Shown here: piece by piece, positions 41,284 to 50,631 of the stretch
How positions within the stretch are numbered: position 1 is the stretch's first letter
How the letters are laid out: each line of letters begins with the position of its first letter
Assembly: GCA_963717695.1 (NCBI GenBank)
Contig: CAVQWR010000003.1
Location: forward strand, 124,001 to 188,000
Reading direction: 5' to 3'
Length of the DNA: 64,000 nt
From: CAIWHR01 sp963717695
Lineage (GTDB): Bacteria; Pseudomonadota; Gammaproteobacteria; Burkholderiales; Casimicrobiaceae
Translations under genes and position numbers: made by a program
The notes under the pieces: generated by a model
Seen by the model: only the letters and a program-made list of their open reading frames with translations
Databases searched by the model: none
What the model was told of the DNA's origin: nothing

Positions 41284-41718
41284 TCAGCGCACGGTCTTGC
41301 GCACGAAGTACACGTCGAATTTCTGCCTCACCACCGCCTGGTAGTAAACGCCCGTCAGATGATCGCGCAGCGGTTCGTAGACGAGCTCGTACGTCGAGCC
41401 GTCGTAGCCGCCCGCGCGCAATTCGAGCGACACGCGGATGGTCTCGCCCTCCTTCGTCGCCAACGCCTTGGCAAACGGCAGCGGACTGGGGTTGAAATAC
41501 ATCGCCTCGAGGCGGCCGTCCTTCCCCACCGCGCCGATGACGATCTGGTAGCCGCCGTCGGGGCGGACCCACGTGCCCTTCAACGCGTCGACGCCGGTCG
41601 CTGCAACAGATGCCGCCGCCGCAGCCTGAGCCGCGCCCGGCGCTGCGCCCTGTGCGAACGCGGTTCCCCAGGCCATGCAGAAGAGCGCCGCAAGTGCCCG
41701 CAATCGATGCTTCGTCAT
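41284..41718 (-). CDS. Secreted protein of unknown function
   Basis: A 144-residue protein with a signal peptide (LRALAALFCMAWGTAFAQG), an alanine-rich linker and a compact C-terminal domain (KGTWVRPDGGYQIVIGAV, YFNPSPLPFAKAL, GGYDGSTYELVYEPLRDHLT). The alternating pattern suggests a small beta-barrel such as a lipocalin-like fold, but I name no family. It lies 160 bases upstream of the patatin gene on the same strand and diverges from the GST gene. Confidence 0.7.
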   Translation of the reverse strand: MTKHRLRALAALFCMAWGTAFAQGAAPGAAQAAAAASVAATGVDALKGTWVRPDGGYQIVIGAVGKDGRLEAMYFNPSPLPFAKALATKEGETIRVSLELRAGGYDGSTYELVYEPLRDHLTGVYYQAVVRQKFDVYFVRKTVR

Positions 41719-41931
41719 TCCGTTGCCTGCTTTCCCGAGGTCGCGAATCGCTGTCACGTTACCACTTCCGCGCCGACGGCCCCGCCGCGCCACGCGACAA
41801 CGAGCGCAATTGCAACGAGGCCATGCAGTACGGCGACGCATCGTCGACCAATGCGAGTGCGCTGCAGCGACGTTTGTCGCGCGGCGTGCGGCGGTGCGAG
41901 AATTGGATTCCGTCCTCGCGGGAGCCACCCC

Positions 41932-42648
41932 ATGCGCTATGAGCTTTACTACTGGCCGTCGATCCAGGGCCGGGGCGAATTCGTGCGGCTTGCACTCGAG
42001 GAGGCCGGCGCGGATTACGTCGACGTCGCGCGCACCAGGAGCGGCGAAACGCGGATGCTTGCCCTCATGGGGCGCGAGGGGAACCCGTTCCCGCCCTTCG
42101 CCCCGCCGTTCCTGAAGAGCGGGCGGCAGCTGATCGGGCAGACGGCGAACATCCTGCTGTTCCTCGGCGCCCGCCACGGCCTCGCGCCGAAGGCGGACGT
42201 GGCGCGCCTCTGGACGCATCAGCTTCAGCTGACCCTCGCCGACCTCGTCGCCGAGGTGCACGACACGCATCATCCGATTGCGTCGGGCCTCTACTACGAG
42301 GAGCAGCGGCGCGAGGCGAAACTTCGCGCGGCGGATTTCATCGCCCATCGCCTGTCGAAGTTCCTCGGCTATTTCGAAGGCGTGCTCGCTGCCAATCCGC
42401 GCGGTCCCGCGCATCTCGTCGGCGGACGGACGACTTACGCCGACCTGTCGCTGTTCCAGGTCGTTGCCGGTCTGGAATACGCGTTTCCGAAGGCCATGAA
42501 GCGTGTCGGCCGGCGCCATCCGCACATGATGGCGTTGCGCGCGCGCGTGGCGGCGCGACCGCGGATCGCCGCCTATCTCGCATCGGAGCGCCGCATCCCG
42601 TTCAACCAGGACGGCATCTTCCGCCACTACGTGGCGCTGGACCGGTAG
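41932..42648 (+). CDS. Glutathione S-transferase family protein
   Basis: A 238-residue protein with an N-terminal thioredoxin-like half (MRYELYYWPSIQGRGEFVRL, QTANILLFLG) and an all-alpha C-terminal half (TTYADLSLFQVVAGLEYAFP), the GST layout. It most resembles the group with a YYWP..QGRGE start, which includes mu/sigma-type bacterial enzymes. The reaction partner is unknown. Its stop overlaps the next start by one base. Confidence 0.9.
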   Translation: MRYELYYWPSIQGRGEFVRLALEEAGADYVDVARTRSGETRMLALMGREGNPFPPFAPPFLKSGRQLIGQTANILLFLGARHGLAPKADVARLWTHQLQLTLADLVAEVHDTHHPIASGLYYEEQRREAKLRAADFIAHRLSKFLGYFEGVLAANPRGPAHLVGGRTTYADLSLFQVVAGLEYAFPKAMKRVGRRHPHMMALRARVAARPRIAAYLASERRIPFNQDGIFRHYVALDR

Positions 42649-43430
42649 TGCGGCCCGACATGCCGAGCGAAGAGAATCGCGGATCGGAGCCGACACGCGC
42701 GGCGAGCCGGCCGCTTGCCCAGGTCAACCTGCAGATTGGCGACGTCATGCGCCCGTTCTTCTATCGCTCCGACAGCACCGGCGATCGCGGCGTCATCGAG
42801 CAGATCTTCCGCGAAGGCGGCTACCGGCTCACCAAATTCGCGCTGGGCGACCCGCTGCTGCGCCTGTACCGGGAGACGGTCGGCTCGGGCCGCACGCCGC
42901 TCATCGTCGACGCCGGCGCGAACATCGGCGCGAGCGTCGTCTATTTCGCGGGGAATTTTCCGAAGTGCCGGATTGTCGCCATCGAGCCCGAGCGCAACAA
43001 CTGCGCGGTGCTGCGCACCAATTGCGGCGGGCTGAATTTCGAGTTGCTGGAAGGCGGAATCGGCGCCGCAGCGGGCGAAAGCTTCCTGAACGATCCGGGC
43101 CGCGGCGACTGGAGTTTCCGGCTGGACACGCAGGGCGAATATCCGGTTCCGGTGTTCGCGGCGTCCGCGATCGTCGCCGACGCGACGGCGCGCGGCGACG
43201 TCCCGTTCATCTTCAAGATCGACATCGAGGGCGGCGAGGCCGACCTCTTTCGCGAAAACACCGCGTGGGTGCAGGCATTCCCGCTGCTGATCATCGAACT
43301 GCATGACTGGCGGTTCCCCGGCACCGCCAATTCGAGGAACTTTCTTCGCGTCATTGCCGCATTCAATTTCGACGTCGTGCTGCGCGGCGAAAACGTCTTC
43401 TGTTTCAACAATGACATTCTGGCAGCGTGA
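42648..43430 (+). CDS. FkbM family methyltransferase
   Basis: A 260-residue SAM-dependent methyltransferase of the FkbM group, often acting on sugar or polyketide hydroxyls. Motif I is VDAGANIGASVVYFA, followed by VAIEPERNN; the family's conserved IFKIDIEGGEADLF and LLIIELHDW are present. GTG 42648 overlaps the GST stop (TAGTG); ATG 42660 is a possible alternative. It ends before the terminator-like stem at 43529. No other sugar gene is nearby, so substrate is open. Confidence 0.88.
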   Translation: MRPDMPSEENRGSEPTRAASRPLAQVNLQIGDVMRPFFYRSDSTGDRGVIEQIFREGGYRLTKFALGDPLLRLYRETVGSGRTPLIVDAGANIGASVVYFAGNFPKCRIVAIEPERNNCAVLRTNCGGLNFELLEGGIGAAAGESFLNDPGRGDWSFRLDTQGEYPVPVFAASAIVADATARGDVPFIFKIDIEGGEADLFRENTAWVQAFPLLIIELHDWRFPGTANSRNFLRVIAAFNFDVVLRGENVFCFNNDILAA

Positions 43431-43528
43431 CGTCCCGCATCGCCGGAACGAACGCACACCGGACGCAAGGCAATTCCTGTGTTGGCCCCGGAATCGACGG
43501 ATGCACGAAGCCGAATTGCAAATGACGA

Positions 43529-43553
43529 CCGGCGTCGCCCGAGGCGACGCCGG
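43529..43553 (-). terminator. Perfect hairpin between FkbM gene and sulfatase
   Basis: CCGGCGTCGCC-CGA-GGCGACGCCGG, an eleven-base perfect stem with a three-base loop. It lies 25 bases past the sulfatase stop (minus) and 99 past the FkbM stop (plus), so it may end both transcripts. No T-run adjoins. Confidence 0.6.
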
Positions 43554-43577
43554 CAATCGAGCTTTGGCCAATCGTTG

Positions 43578-46076
43578 TCAGTTGCGCGCGTTGGCGAGCG
43601 CCTTCGCCTTCGTCGCCTGCTCCTCGGCCGTCATCTGCTCCGGTCCGAGCTTGTAGGTCACCTTGTTGATCGTTCCCGAGAACCGGAACGGAAGCTTGTA
43701 GCTGTCGTCGACCGGCGTGCGCGTGTCGACGCCGATGTCGAGCGTCTCGTCGATCGACATCAGCAGCGGGATCGTGTGCTCGATCTTCTGGCGGGACAGC
43801 TCCTTGCCATCGACCGAGAGCACGCCCGTGCCACCCTTGCCCGGACCGGGCCCGTCGTATTTGAAGTCGAACACGATCGTGTGCCTGCCGGTCTTGAGCG
43901 ACCTGCCGAGCCAGTCGGCGCCGCCCACGCCACCTTCCCAGCGGTAACGCTTCAGGTTGAGCAGGTTGTAGACGAACACGGGCTTGCCCTTCTGCAGGTA
44001 CAGCCCGTAACCGCCGAATTTTCCGCCCATGGTCGCGATCATCCCTTCCGCGCCCTCCTTCGGAATCGTCACTTCCGCGGTGATCGTGTAATCGCGGTCG
44101 AGGATGCTGGGGGCGTTCCCCGGCGGGATGCCGGCGTTCTCGCCGGCGTAGGTGAAGACCGTGCGCCCGGCGACCGCGCTCGGCCGGGGCGTCAGGAGGC
44201 GCACGAAGCCCGAATTGTCGAGCGGCAACACGTTGTATTTCGCCGCCTCGGTGAGAAAGATCGCCTGCAGCTCCTTGAGCTTGGCGGGATTCTTCGCGGC
44301 GAGATCGTTGAACTGCGAGAAGTCCTCGGTGATGTTGTAGAGCTCCCACTTGTAGTCGTTCATCGGCGTCAACTTGCCCGTGCCCAGAAGCCACGGCGGT
44401 GCCGGCGGCGTCGTCGAGGCGATCCAGCCGTCGTGGTAGATCGCGCGGTTGCCGAGCATCTCGAAATACTGCGTGGTCCGCTTCGAGGCGGCATTCGCGT
44501 TCGCCTTGTCGAAGGTGTACGCCATGCTCACGCCTTCGATGGGCTTTTGCGCGATGCCGTCGACCATTGCCGGCGCCTGGATGCCCGCCGCCTCCAGGAT
44601 CGTCGGCACGATGTCGATCACGTGATGGAATTGCGTGCGAATGCCTCCGGCGTCCTTGATGCGGTCGGGCCATGCGATGACCATGCCCTGCCGCGTGCCG
44701 CCGAAGTGCGACGCCACCTGCTTGGTCCACTTGAACGGCGTGTCGAAGGCCCACGACCACGCCACCGACATGTGCGGATACGTCTTGTCGGAACCCCATG
44801 CCTCGTAGTTCAGCATCAGTTCCGCTTCGGGAAGATCGAGGATGCCGTTGTAGGCGGTCATCTGGTTCGGCGTGCCTTCGAGCGTCCCCTCGGCGCTGGT
44901 GCCGTTGTCGCCGCTGATGTAGATGATCAGCGTGTTGTCGAGCTTGCCCATGTCCGCGACCGCCTGGATCACGCGCCCGATCTCGTGATCGGTGTAGGCC
45001 GCGTAGCCCGCGAACACTTCCGCTTCGCGGGCATAGAGCTTCTTCCGCACGAGCGACAGCGAATCCCACTTCGGAAGGTCATCCGGCCACGGCGTCAACT
45101 GCGTATTCGGAGGAATCACGCCCAACCGCTTCTGGTTGGCGAAGATCTGCTCTCTCAGCTTCTCCCAGCCCATGTCGAACTTGCCCTTGAACTTCTCGAC
45201 CCACTCCTTCTTCGGCTGGTGCGGCGAATGCGTGCCGCCCGGCACGTAGTAGAGGAAGAAGGGCTTGTCCGGGGCGGCGGCGTTGAGGCTTGTCATGTAC
45301 CGGATGGCGTCATCCGCCATGTCGGTGATGAGGTTGTAGTCCGTTCTGCCGAGCCACGGGAACACCTGCGTGTGATCGCGGAAGAGATAGGGTGTCCACT
45401 GGTCGGTCTCGCCGCCCATGAATCCGTAGAAATAGTCGAAGCCCATGCCGCTCGGCCACTGATCGAACGGCCCCGCCACGCTGTACTGGAAGCCCGGCGT
45501 GTTGTGGTTCTTGCCGAACCATGACGTCGCGTAGCCGTTGCCCTTGAGGATGGCGCCGATGGTCGCGTTGTCCGCGCCGATGATGGAATCGTAGCCGGGG
45601 TATCCGGTGGACAATTCGCCGATGACCCCGAAGCCGACCGAATGGTGGTTGCGGCCCGTGATGAGCGCCGCCCGCGTCGGCGAGCAGAGCGCCGTCGAGT
45701 GGAACTGCGTGTAGCGCAAGCCCATCTTGGCGATGCGATCCATCGCTGGCGTCGGAATGACGCCGCCGAAAGTGCCCGACACGCCGTAGCCCTGGTCGTC
45801 GGTCATGATGAGCAGAACGTTGGGCGCACCCTTCGGGGGAACGATGCGCGGCGGCCACCACGGCGTGGATTCCGGCGCACCCTCCTTGATCACGCCTCCG
45901 AACGCCGGCGCGGGCGCCGGGATCTGCTTACCATTGATGGTCGTCGTCGCGCTGGGCGAGCCGGGCGTTCCGTAGACCTGCTGCGCGTCCGCCGCGGAAA
46001 ACGCAACGGCCGACAGCGCAATTCCGCCGACCAGCGTTCGCACGCTGAAGCGCGATTCACGATTTCGCATGTTCAT
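43578..46076 (-). CDS. Large arylsulfatase with C-terminal beta-sandwich domain
   Basis: An 832-residue exported sulfatase: signal peptide (ALSAVAFSAADAQQ), metal site NVLLIMTDDQG, formylglycine motif CSPTR in STALCSPTRAALITGRNHH, SGDNGTSAEG, and the PHMSVAWSWAFDTPFKW region. After the sulfatase core, residues about 590-830 form a separate domain (YTITAEVTIPKEGAEGMI, GKFGGYGLYLQKGKPVF, RHTIVFDFKYDG) resembling laminin-G/concanavalin-like sandwiches. The two close relatives in this window are this gene and that at 50632. Start ATG 46076 (MNMRNRESRFSV). Maturation enzyme not in the window. Confidence 0.94.
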   Translation of the reverse strand: MNMRNRESRFSVRTLVGGIALSAVAFSAADAQQVYGTPGSPSATTTINGKQIPAPAPAFGGVIKEGAPESTPWWPPRIVPPKGAPNVLLIMTDDQGYGVSGTFGGVIPTPAMDRIAKMGLRYTQFHSTALCSPTRAALITGRNHHSVGFGVIGELSTGYPGYDSIIGADNATIGAILKGNGYATSWFGKNHNTPGFQYSVAGPFDQWPSGMGFDYFYGFMGGETDQWTPYLFRDHTQVFPWLGRTDYNLITDMADDAIRYMTSLNAAAPDKPFFLYYVPGGTHSPHQPKKEWVEKFKGKFDMGWEKLREQIFANQKRLGVIPPNTQLTPWPDDLPKWDSLSLVRKKLYAREAEVFAGYAAYTDHEIGRVIQAVADMGKLDNTLIIYISGDNGTSAEGTLEGTPNQMTAYNGILDLPEAELMLNYEAWGSDKTYPHMSVAWSWAFDTPFKWTKQVASHFGGTRQGMVIAWPDRIKDAGGIRTQFHHVIDIVPTILEAAGIQAPAMVDGIAQKPIEGVSMAYTFDKANANAASKRTTQYFEMLGNRAIYHDGWIASTTPPAPPWLLGTGKLTPMNDYKWELYNITEDFSQFNDLAAKNPAKLKELQAIFLTEAAKYNVLPLDNSGFVRLLTPRPSAVAGRTVFTYAGENAGIPPGNAPSILDRDYTITAEVTIPKEGAEGMIATMGGKFGGYGLYLQKGKPVFVYNLLNLKRYRWEGGVGGADWLGRSLKTGRHTIVFDFKYDGPGPGKGGTGVLSVDGKELSRQKIEHTIPLLMSIDETLDIGVDTRTPVDDSYKLPFRFSGTINKVTYKLGPEQMTAEEQATKAKALANARN

Positions 46077-46320
46077 CCCTGGAAGATCGTTATGTGAATG
46101 GTAGGTCTACTTCCCCGCCCGACGCGGCCCGCCAGTGTAATTTCTACAATAAACGGTCGCAAGTCGCGACGGCGCTATTCGATGCATCTTTGACCGGCGA
46201 GTCCCCGCTCGCCCGGGCCTTGCATTCGCTTTCACCATTTCGGTGCGAAGCCCCGAGGATTCGGGCAACGCATGCAATCGAGCCGATTCGGCGTCGCACT
46301 CGCGCGGTGACAGCTTCGCG

Positions 46321-47334
46321 TCAGGCTCGCGCGACTTCCCTGCGAGCGTCCGGGACCTGTGACGCGATTCGACGCTGCCTGCGCTGCAGCGCGGCGCGGA
46401 TCAGAAGGCGCGTGAATCCGGCGTGGCCGTCGGGATCGTGCAGCAGGCAGAGGTCCGCGCTTCCCGCGTCCGTCGCGGGATAGTAGACGCCGCAATTCGG
46501 ATTGATCTCGAGCATGTAAGGCGTGCCACCGCGGTCGACCCGCAGATCGCAGCGACCAAAGCTCGCGCCGTTGAGCGCGACGAAGAACCGGGCGCAGGCG
46601 TCACGCAGACGCGCGTCGAGGCCGAGATCGGCGACCGGCTGCACCGCCATCCTGTCGTACTCGACCCACTTGAGATCCGAGTGCTTGAACGATTCGCCTT
46701 CGGGAAACCGGTACTGCAGCGGCGTGTAGGTCTTCGGGTGCGCAGGATCGTCGGGATTCTCCGCGACCAGCACCGTGCATTCCGTGCCGTCGATGTATTC
46801 CTCGATCAGCGCGGCGCCATGGCGCCGCATGATCTTGCGCGCCTGCCGGCGCAGTCCCGCCGGCGACGCGACGCGTGAGCGCCGCGAGAGATCCACGCTG
46901 GAATAGCTGCTGTGATGCTTGACGAAGAGCGGAAAGCGCAGGGTTTGCGCCGCGCGCTCGACGTCCTCGTCGCTGCGCGCGAGGACGTAGTCCGGCGTCG
47001 CGATGCCCTCGGCCCGGCATGCGGCCTTCATTGCTTCGCGCGACGGCTCGTAGAACACCGAAGTGGCGCCCGTGAATGCGACGCCGTGCGCTTCGAGCGT
47101 CTCCACGACCTCGATGCCGGCGATCTTCTGGTCTGCGGCGCCGTCGCACAGGTTGAAGTAGACGTCGTAGCCCTCCCCGATCAGCCGGCACACTTGCCGG
47201 ACGGACGTCCGCTTGCGCAGGTATTCGACGTGCCACTGCGCTTCGGGGAAGAAGGGCCGGGGATCGCATGGCCAGTCGTCCGAAGGAAAAGGATCCGCGA
47301 GCAGGTCCTGGTTGGTCAGGAGGCAGATGCGCAT
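46321..47334 (-). CDS. ATP-grasp protein, D-alanine-D-alanine ligase-like
   Basis: A 337-residue ATP-grasp ligase. Visible sites: LFVKHHSSYSSVDLS (ATP lysine), IEEYIDGTECTVLV and the magnesium-binding EINPNCGVYYP near the C-terminus, with DLRVDRGGTPYMLEINPN as the Ddl/ATP-grasp signature. It begins MRICLLTNQDLLADPFP, unlike true Ddl, and has no membrane segment. These enzymes join a carboxylate to an amine or peptide; the substrate is unknown. No peptidoglycan genes are near, so it need not act in cell-wall synthesis. It lies about 245 bases upstream of a sulfatase gene on the same strand. Confidence 0.85.
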   Translation of the reverse strand: MRICLLTNQDLLADPFPSDDWPCDPRPFFPEAQWHVEYLRKRTSVRQVCRLIGEGYDVYFNLCDGAADQKIAGIEVVETLEAHGVAFTGATSVFYEPSREAMKAACRAEGIATPDYVLARSDEDVERAAQTLRFPLFVKHHSSYSSVDLSRRSRVASPAGLRRQARKIMRRHGAALIEEYIDGTECTVLVAENPDDPAHPKTYTPLQYRFPEGESFKHSDLKWVEYDRMAVQPVADLGLDARLRDACARFFVALNGASFGRCDLRVDRGGTPYMLEINPNCGVYYPATDAGSADLCLLHDPDGHAGFTRLLIRAALQRRQRRIASQVPDARREVARA

Positions 47335-47504
47335 CGGCGCATTCTAGCGACATCCGCTCGCACGGAGCCGTTAACGCCGCCGCCCACCCCGCTTCCGTCG
47401 CCCAGCTGACAGGCGCGGCGCAACAGCCGACGCGGCGGCCGCCTACATCCGCATGTGACGCGCGCCGCTGCGCCGTGAATTGCGACCGTCGTACCTTTCA
47501 GGCC

Positions 47505-48032
47505 ATGAAGCTGCCATTACACGTCGTGCAGGCCGCGATGCTCGGCGCGCTGCTGCTGAGCGACGCAGCGATGAGCGCCACAGGGTCCGTCTACAAGTGC
47601 GTCGACAGCGCCGGTCGAACCGCGTATCAGAGCGATCCGTGCGATGCGAGTGCCGCGGAAACGCGGATGAACATCGCCGCAGCGACGGCGGACGCACCTC
47701 TCCGCTCCCGGCCTCCCGCAGAACCGGAAGCACCCTCAATGCAGCTGGAGAACTCATCGGCCCGCCCTTCGGCTTCACGGCGGGGTCCGTTCCCGTGGGG
47801 CCGCCGAACGCTCGCCGTTGGAATGTCGGACGACGAGGTGCTGAACCTTGCGGGTTGGGGGCGCCCCAGCAGCGTCACGCGCGCACGGATGCCGCATGCA
47901 TGGCACGAGGACTGGATCTACCGCACGGCTGGCGCGACCGAGGAGCGCCGCCTGCATTTCGTCAACATGCGACTCGTGTCGGTCGACGTCGAGCCTGCGG
48001 GCCCGCCTCCCATCCAGATGGCGGGGCAGTGA
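47505..48032 (+). CDS. DUF4124 domain protein, secreted
   Basis: A 175-residue protein: signal peptide (AAMLGALLLSDAAMSATG), the DUF4124 core VYKCVDSAGRTAYQSDPC with its cysteine pair, a low-complexity linker, and a second domain (GMSDDEVLNLAGWGRPSSV, EDWIYRT) like the SmpA/BamE-type small beta fold. DUF4124 proteins are common in Betaproteobacteria and poorly known. Start ATG 47505. Confidence 0.85.
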   Translation: MKLPLHVVQAAMLGALLLSDAAMSATGSVYKCVDSAGRTAYQSDPCDASAAETRMNIAAATADAPLRSRPPAEPEAPSMQLENSSARPSASRRGPFPWGRRTLAVGMSDDEVLNLAGWGRPSSVTRARMPHAWHEDWIYRTAGATEERRLHFVNMRLVSVDVEPAGPPPIQMAGQ

Positions 48033-48186
48033 GCACTGGCACGACACGTATCCGGCTGTCGGTTCCGTGCGGGAGCGGTGCGCACGCCGCCGGGTGGGAC
48101 GGCGCTGTCGCGCATTGGGGTGCCGCGCGACGAGCCGCGAGCCGCTTTCCAGATGATCTCGACCGCATGACGGGTACACAGATGAG

Positions 48187-48208
48187 CGCGGGCGCCGAAG
48201 CGCCCGCG
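48187..48208 (-). terminator. Hairpin between convergent DUF4124 and DUF2950 genes
   Basis: CGCGGGCGC-CGAA-GCGCCCGCG, a perfect nine-base stem with a stable tetraloop, 26 bases past the DUF2950 stop. No T-run; probably serves as a bidirectional terminator. Confidence 0.5.
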
Positions 48209-48234
48209 ATTGACGTTCCGGCGACGCGAGTTCG

Positions 48235-49200
48235 TCAGGGTGCGACGGCCTTCCAGCCCGGACCGGGATCGAACGCAGACATCTTCGCGCCGATCGCAGC
48301 CGAATCCTTGCCGAGGTCCTTTTCGTAGACCTTGCCGTTCTGGTTGACGATGAACGTCATCACGCCGCTTTTGCCGTACTCGGCGGGATAGGCGACCATC
48401 GCGAAGCCCGCGACCATGTGTCCGTTGATCACATAACTGTACGCGCCGCCCGCCGCACTCTTTCCCTGGCGCGTCAGGATCCGGAAGTGATAGCCGCGGT
48501 ACGGGTCTCCGGCAACGTGGCCCTTGAGATAGGCCGAGCTCTCGGCGACCAGCGGTCCGAACGGGCTCGCCTCCTCGCCCTTCGCGGTATCGGCGGCCCA
48601 GTACAACCCGTCCTGCTTGCCCGCGGTGCTCGCGAGCTTCTGCGCGTACTGCAGCACGCCGTCGGCGTCGCGATCTTTTGCGGCATAGGCGCGCTGCGCA
48701 TCGACGTACGCACGTGCCACGTAGATCGCGTTGCGCTCGTTGCCGCCGATGCGGCGGTTGACGATCTCATCCTCGCCCTCCTCGGTGGCAAAGCGCCAGC
48801 GATCTCCGGTCCGCACGATGGGGATCGGCACCGGCCACGCCTCGTCGCCGATCACCAGCACGCGGCGGTCCGGCGTCGGCGCCCGCAGCACGTGAAAGGC
48901 CTGCATCCCGGCGAGGATCTTCGCGCGGGTCGCGCTGGACGCTGCCTTGTCCGAACCGACGATGAGGTCTTTATGAGTTTCGCCGAAAATCGCGATCATC
49001 GCCGGGTCGCTGTCGGCCTTCAGCGCCGCCATCAGCGCGTCGACCGCCGCTTCGGGCGTCGCGAACGTGTCCTGCGGTGCGGCGGCCGCGGCGAGCGGCA
49101 TCGCAAGCAGCAGCGCGAGCGCAAGCCGCCGCAGGGACGACCAGAATCGAGTGGTGTTCATCAGCTTTGCCTTGAATTCGAGGGATCGGATTGTGCGCAT
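48235..49200 (-). CDS. DUF2950 family periplasmic protein
   Basis: A 321-residue exported protein. A hydrophobic leader (RLALALLLAMPLAAAAAP) precedes TFATPEAAVDALMAALKA, NERNAIYVARAYVDAQRAYA, and DPYRGYHFRILTRQG and MTFIVNQNGKVYEKDLG, all characteristic of DUF2950. I choose ATG 49200 because GGAGGAG stands seven bases before it; ATG 49161 is a shorter alternative. It begins 16 bases after the DUF3300 stop, and these two families are often found as a pair. Function unknown. Confidence 0.88.
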   Translation of the reverse strand: MRTIRSLEFKAKLMNTTRFWSSLRRLALALLLAMPLAAAAAPQDTFATPEAAVDALMAALKADSDPAMIAIFGETHKDLIVGSDKAASSATRAKILAGMQAFHVLRAPTPDRRVLVIGDEAWPVPIPIVRTGDRWRFATEEGEDEIVNRRIGGNERNAIYVARAYVDAQRAYAAKDRDADGVLQYAQKLASTAGKQDGLYWAADTAKGEEASPFGPLVAESSAYLKGHVAGDPYRGYHFRILTRQGKSAAGGAYSYVINGHMVAGFAMVAYPAEYGKSGVMTFIVNQNGKVYEKDLGKDSAAIGAKMSAFDPGPGWKAVAP

Positions 49201-49216
49201 GAGCGGTCTCCTCCGT

Positions 49217-50440
49217 TCACCGACGGCCGCCGCCGCCGCGCCCACCGCCGCCGCCGCCACGGCCACCACCACCACCGCCGCCACCACCTCCGCGCGCGCC
49301 GCCGCCCGACGCGCCGCGCGAGGCTCCGCCGCTCGACATCGGACTGGCGCTGGCGCCACCCATCGAACTCCTGCTCGACGCGCCGCGCGAGCTGTCCATC
49401 TGCGTCTGCCGTCCCGAGCTCCCGCCGTAGCCGCCGAAGGCATCGCCGCCGCCGCCACGACTCGCAGCGCCGGCACCTGCGCCCTGCGCCGAGGCACGCG
49501 CGCCGCCACCTGCGCCGCCACCTGCGCCGCCACCTGCCGCACCGGCACCGCCTGCGCGCGCATCGCCGGCCCGCGCCGACGGCGCGGACTTGCCGACCGA
49601 ATTGCTGACCTGACCCGGCTGCTTGTTCGATTTCCACGCGGTGCCGCCGCTGCCGGCGTTGCCGCGGTTGATGTTCCCGGTGTTGATGTTCGTGTTGCGA
49701 TTCACGTTGATGTTGGCGTCGCCGCAGCAGCCGTAGCGGTTGCCGCTCCACGCGGCGCCGATGGCGGCGCCCCAGATGATGCCCGTGGCGAGCGCCGCGC
49801 CCGGCGGGTACGGGTAGTAATACGAGGGGTACGGCGTGGGGTAATAGCCCCAGTAGGGAGCCGGCCCCGCCACCACGACGGTTGGATTGTATTGGGGCAC
49901 GTAAATCACCTGCGGATCGGCGGGAACGATGGCGATGGTTTCGCCCTCCGCCTTCACGACCTGCTTGCCGTCCGACTTGAGGTTGCCGGCGGACTGCGCC
50001 TTGCGGCGAAACGCCTGGATCGCGTCGAGCACCGCACTCTGGTCGTCGACGACGGCCTCGCCGAGCGCGCTCGTCCAGTCGAGGTCGCCGCTCATCATCT
50101 TGACGATGTCGGGGTAGTTCAGCAGCGACTTGACTGCGTCGTCCCACTTTTCGTCGACGGGAAGCTTGGGATCGGCCTTGCGCTTGTCGAGATAGCGGTC
50201 CGCCTGCACGAGCTGCAGCGGATTGGTCGACGCCGGCAGGATGATCCCGACAAGGTCGTCCGGGTAGAGCGCAATGCGGCCCACCAGGCTGACGAGATCC
50301 TGTTGTGGCGCCGGAGGCGCCGGCGCCTGCGCGCCGACGTTGAGTGCCGCGACGAGCAACACGGCACCCGCCAGCAGCTCCAGCCAGCGCGAAGTCCTCC
50401 CGCGCGCTTCCGATGCAATCCTGAAAAGGGTGTTCGACAT
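49217..50440 (-). CDS. DUF3300 family protein with Gly/Arg-rich tail
   Basis: A 407-residue exported protein. After a leader (LLAGAVLLVAALNVGAQA) comes the DUF3300 domain (VGRIALYPDDLVGIILPAS, YPDIVKMMSGDLDWTSALGE, VYVPQYNPTVVV), then an aromatic Pro/Tyr stretch (YYPTPYPSYYYPYPPG), an Asn-rich part (DANINVNRNTNINTGNINRG) and a C-terminal low-complexity Gly/Ser/Arg region of about 150 residues with runs of G. ATG 50440 is preceded by GGAG. It forms an operon with DUF2950. The Gly/Arg tail may be disordered. Confidence 0.88.
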   Translation of the reverse strand: MSNTLFRIASEARGRTSRWLELLAGAVLLVAALNVGAQAPAPPAPQQDLVSLVGRIALYPDDLVGIILPASTNPLQLVQADRYLDKRKADPKLPVDEKWDDAVKSLLNYPDIVKMMSGDLDWTSALGEAVVDDQSAVLDAIQAFRRKAQSAGNLKSDGKQVVKAEGETIAIVPADPQVIYVPQYNPTVVVAGPAPYWGYYPTPYPSYYYPYPPGAALATGIIWGAAIGAAWSGNRYGCCGDANINVNRNTNINTGNINRGNAGSGGTAWKSNKQPGQVSNSVGKSAPSARAGDARAGGAGAAGGGAGGGAGGGARASAQGAGAGAASRGGGGDAFGGYGGSSGRQTQMDSSRGASSRSSMGGASASPMSSGGASRGASGGGARGGGGGGGGGGRGGGGGGRGGGGRR

Positions 50441-50631
50441 GAATGCTCCGTTTCCTGATTCCGCGATACGCACGACAGCACTGAAACCTGTCGAATGCGG
50501 GTAGATGTTCCGCCTGCGCAATGGCCGGGCAGCGCGACATGCGCTGTTCCGGCGATTGCCGCTCACCATCGCGCCAATTGTATACGCTATGCCGACCGCG
50601 CGATTCCTCATCGGGGCAAATCAGCGCTCGA

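Noticed and set aside
46094..46483. A 129-codon plus-strand frame between a sulfatase and the ATP-grasp gene
   Set aside because: It overlaps the 3' end of the ATP-grasp gene in antisense, is rich in R/A/S and lacks coding bias or a ribosome site.
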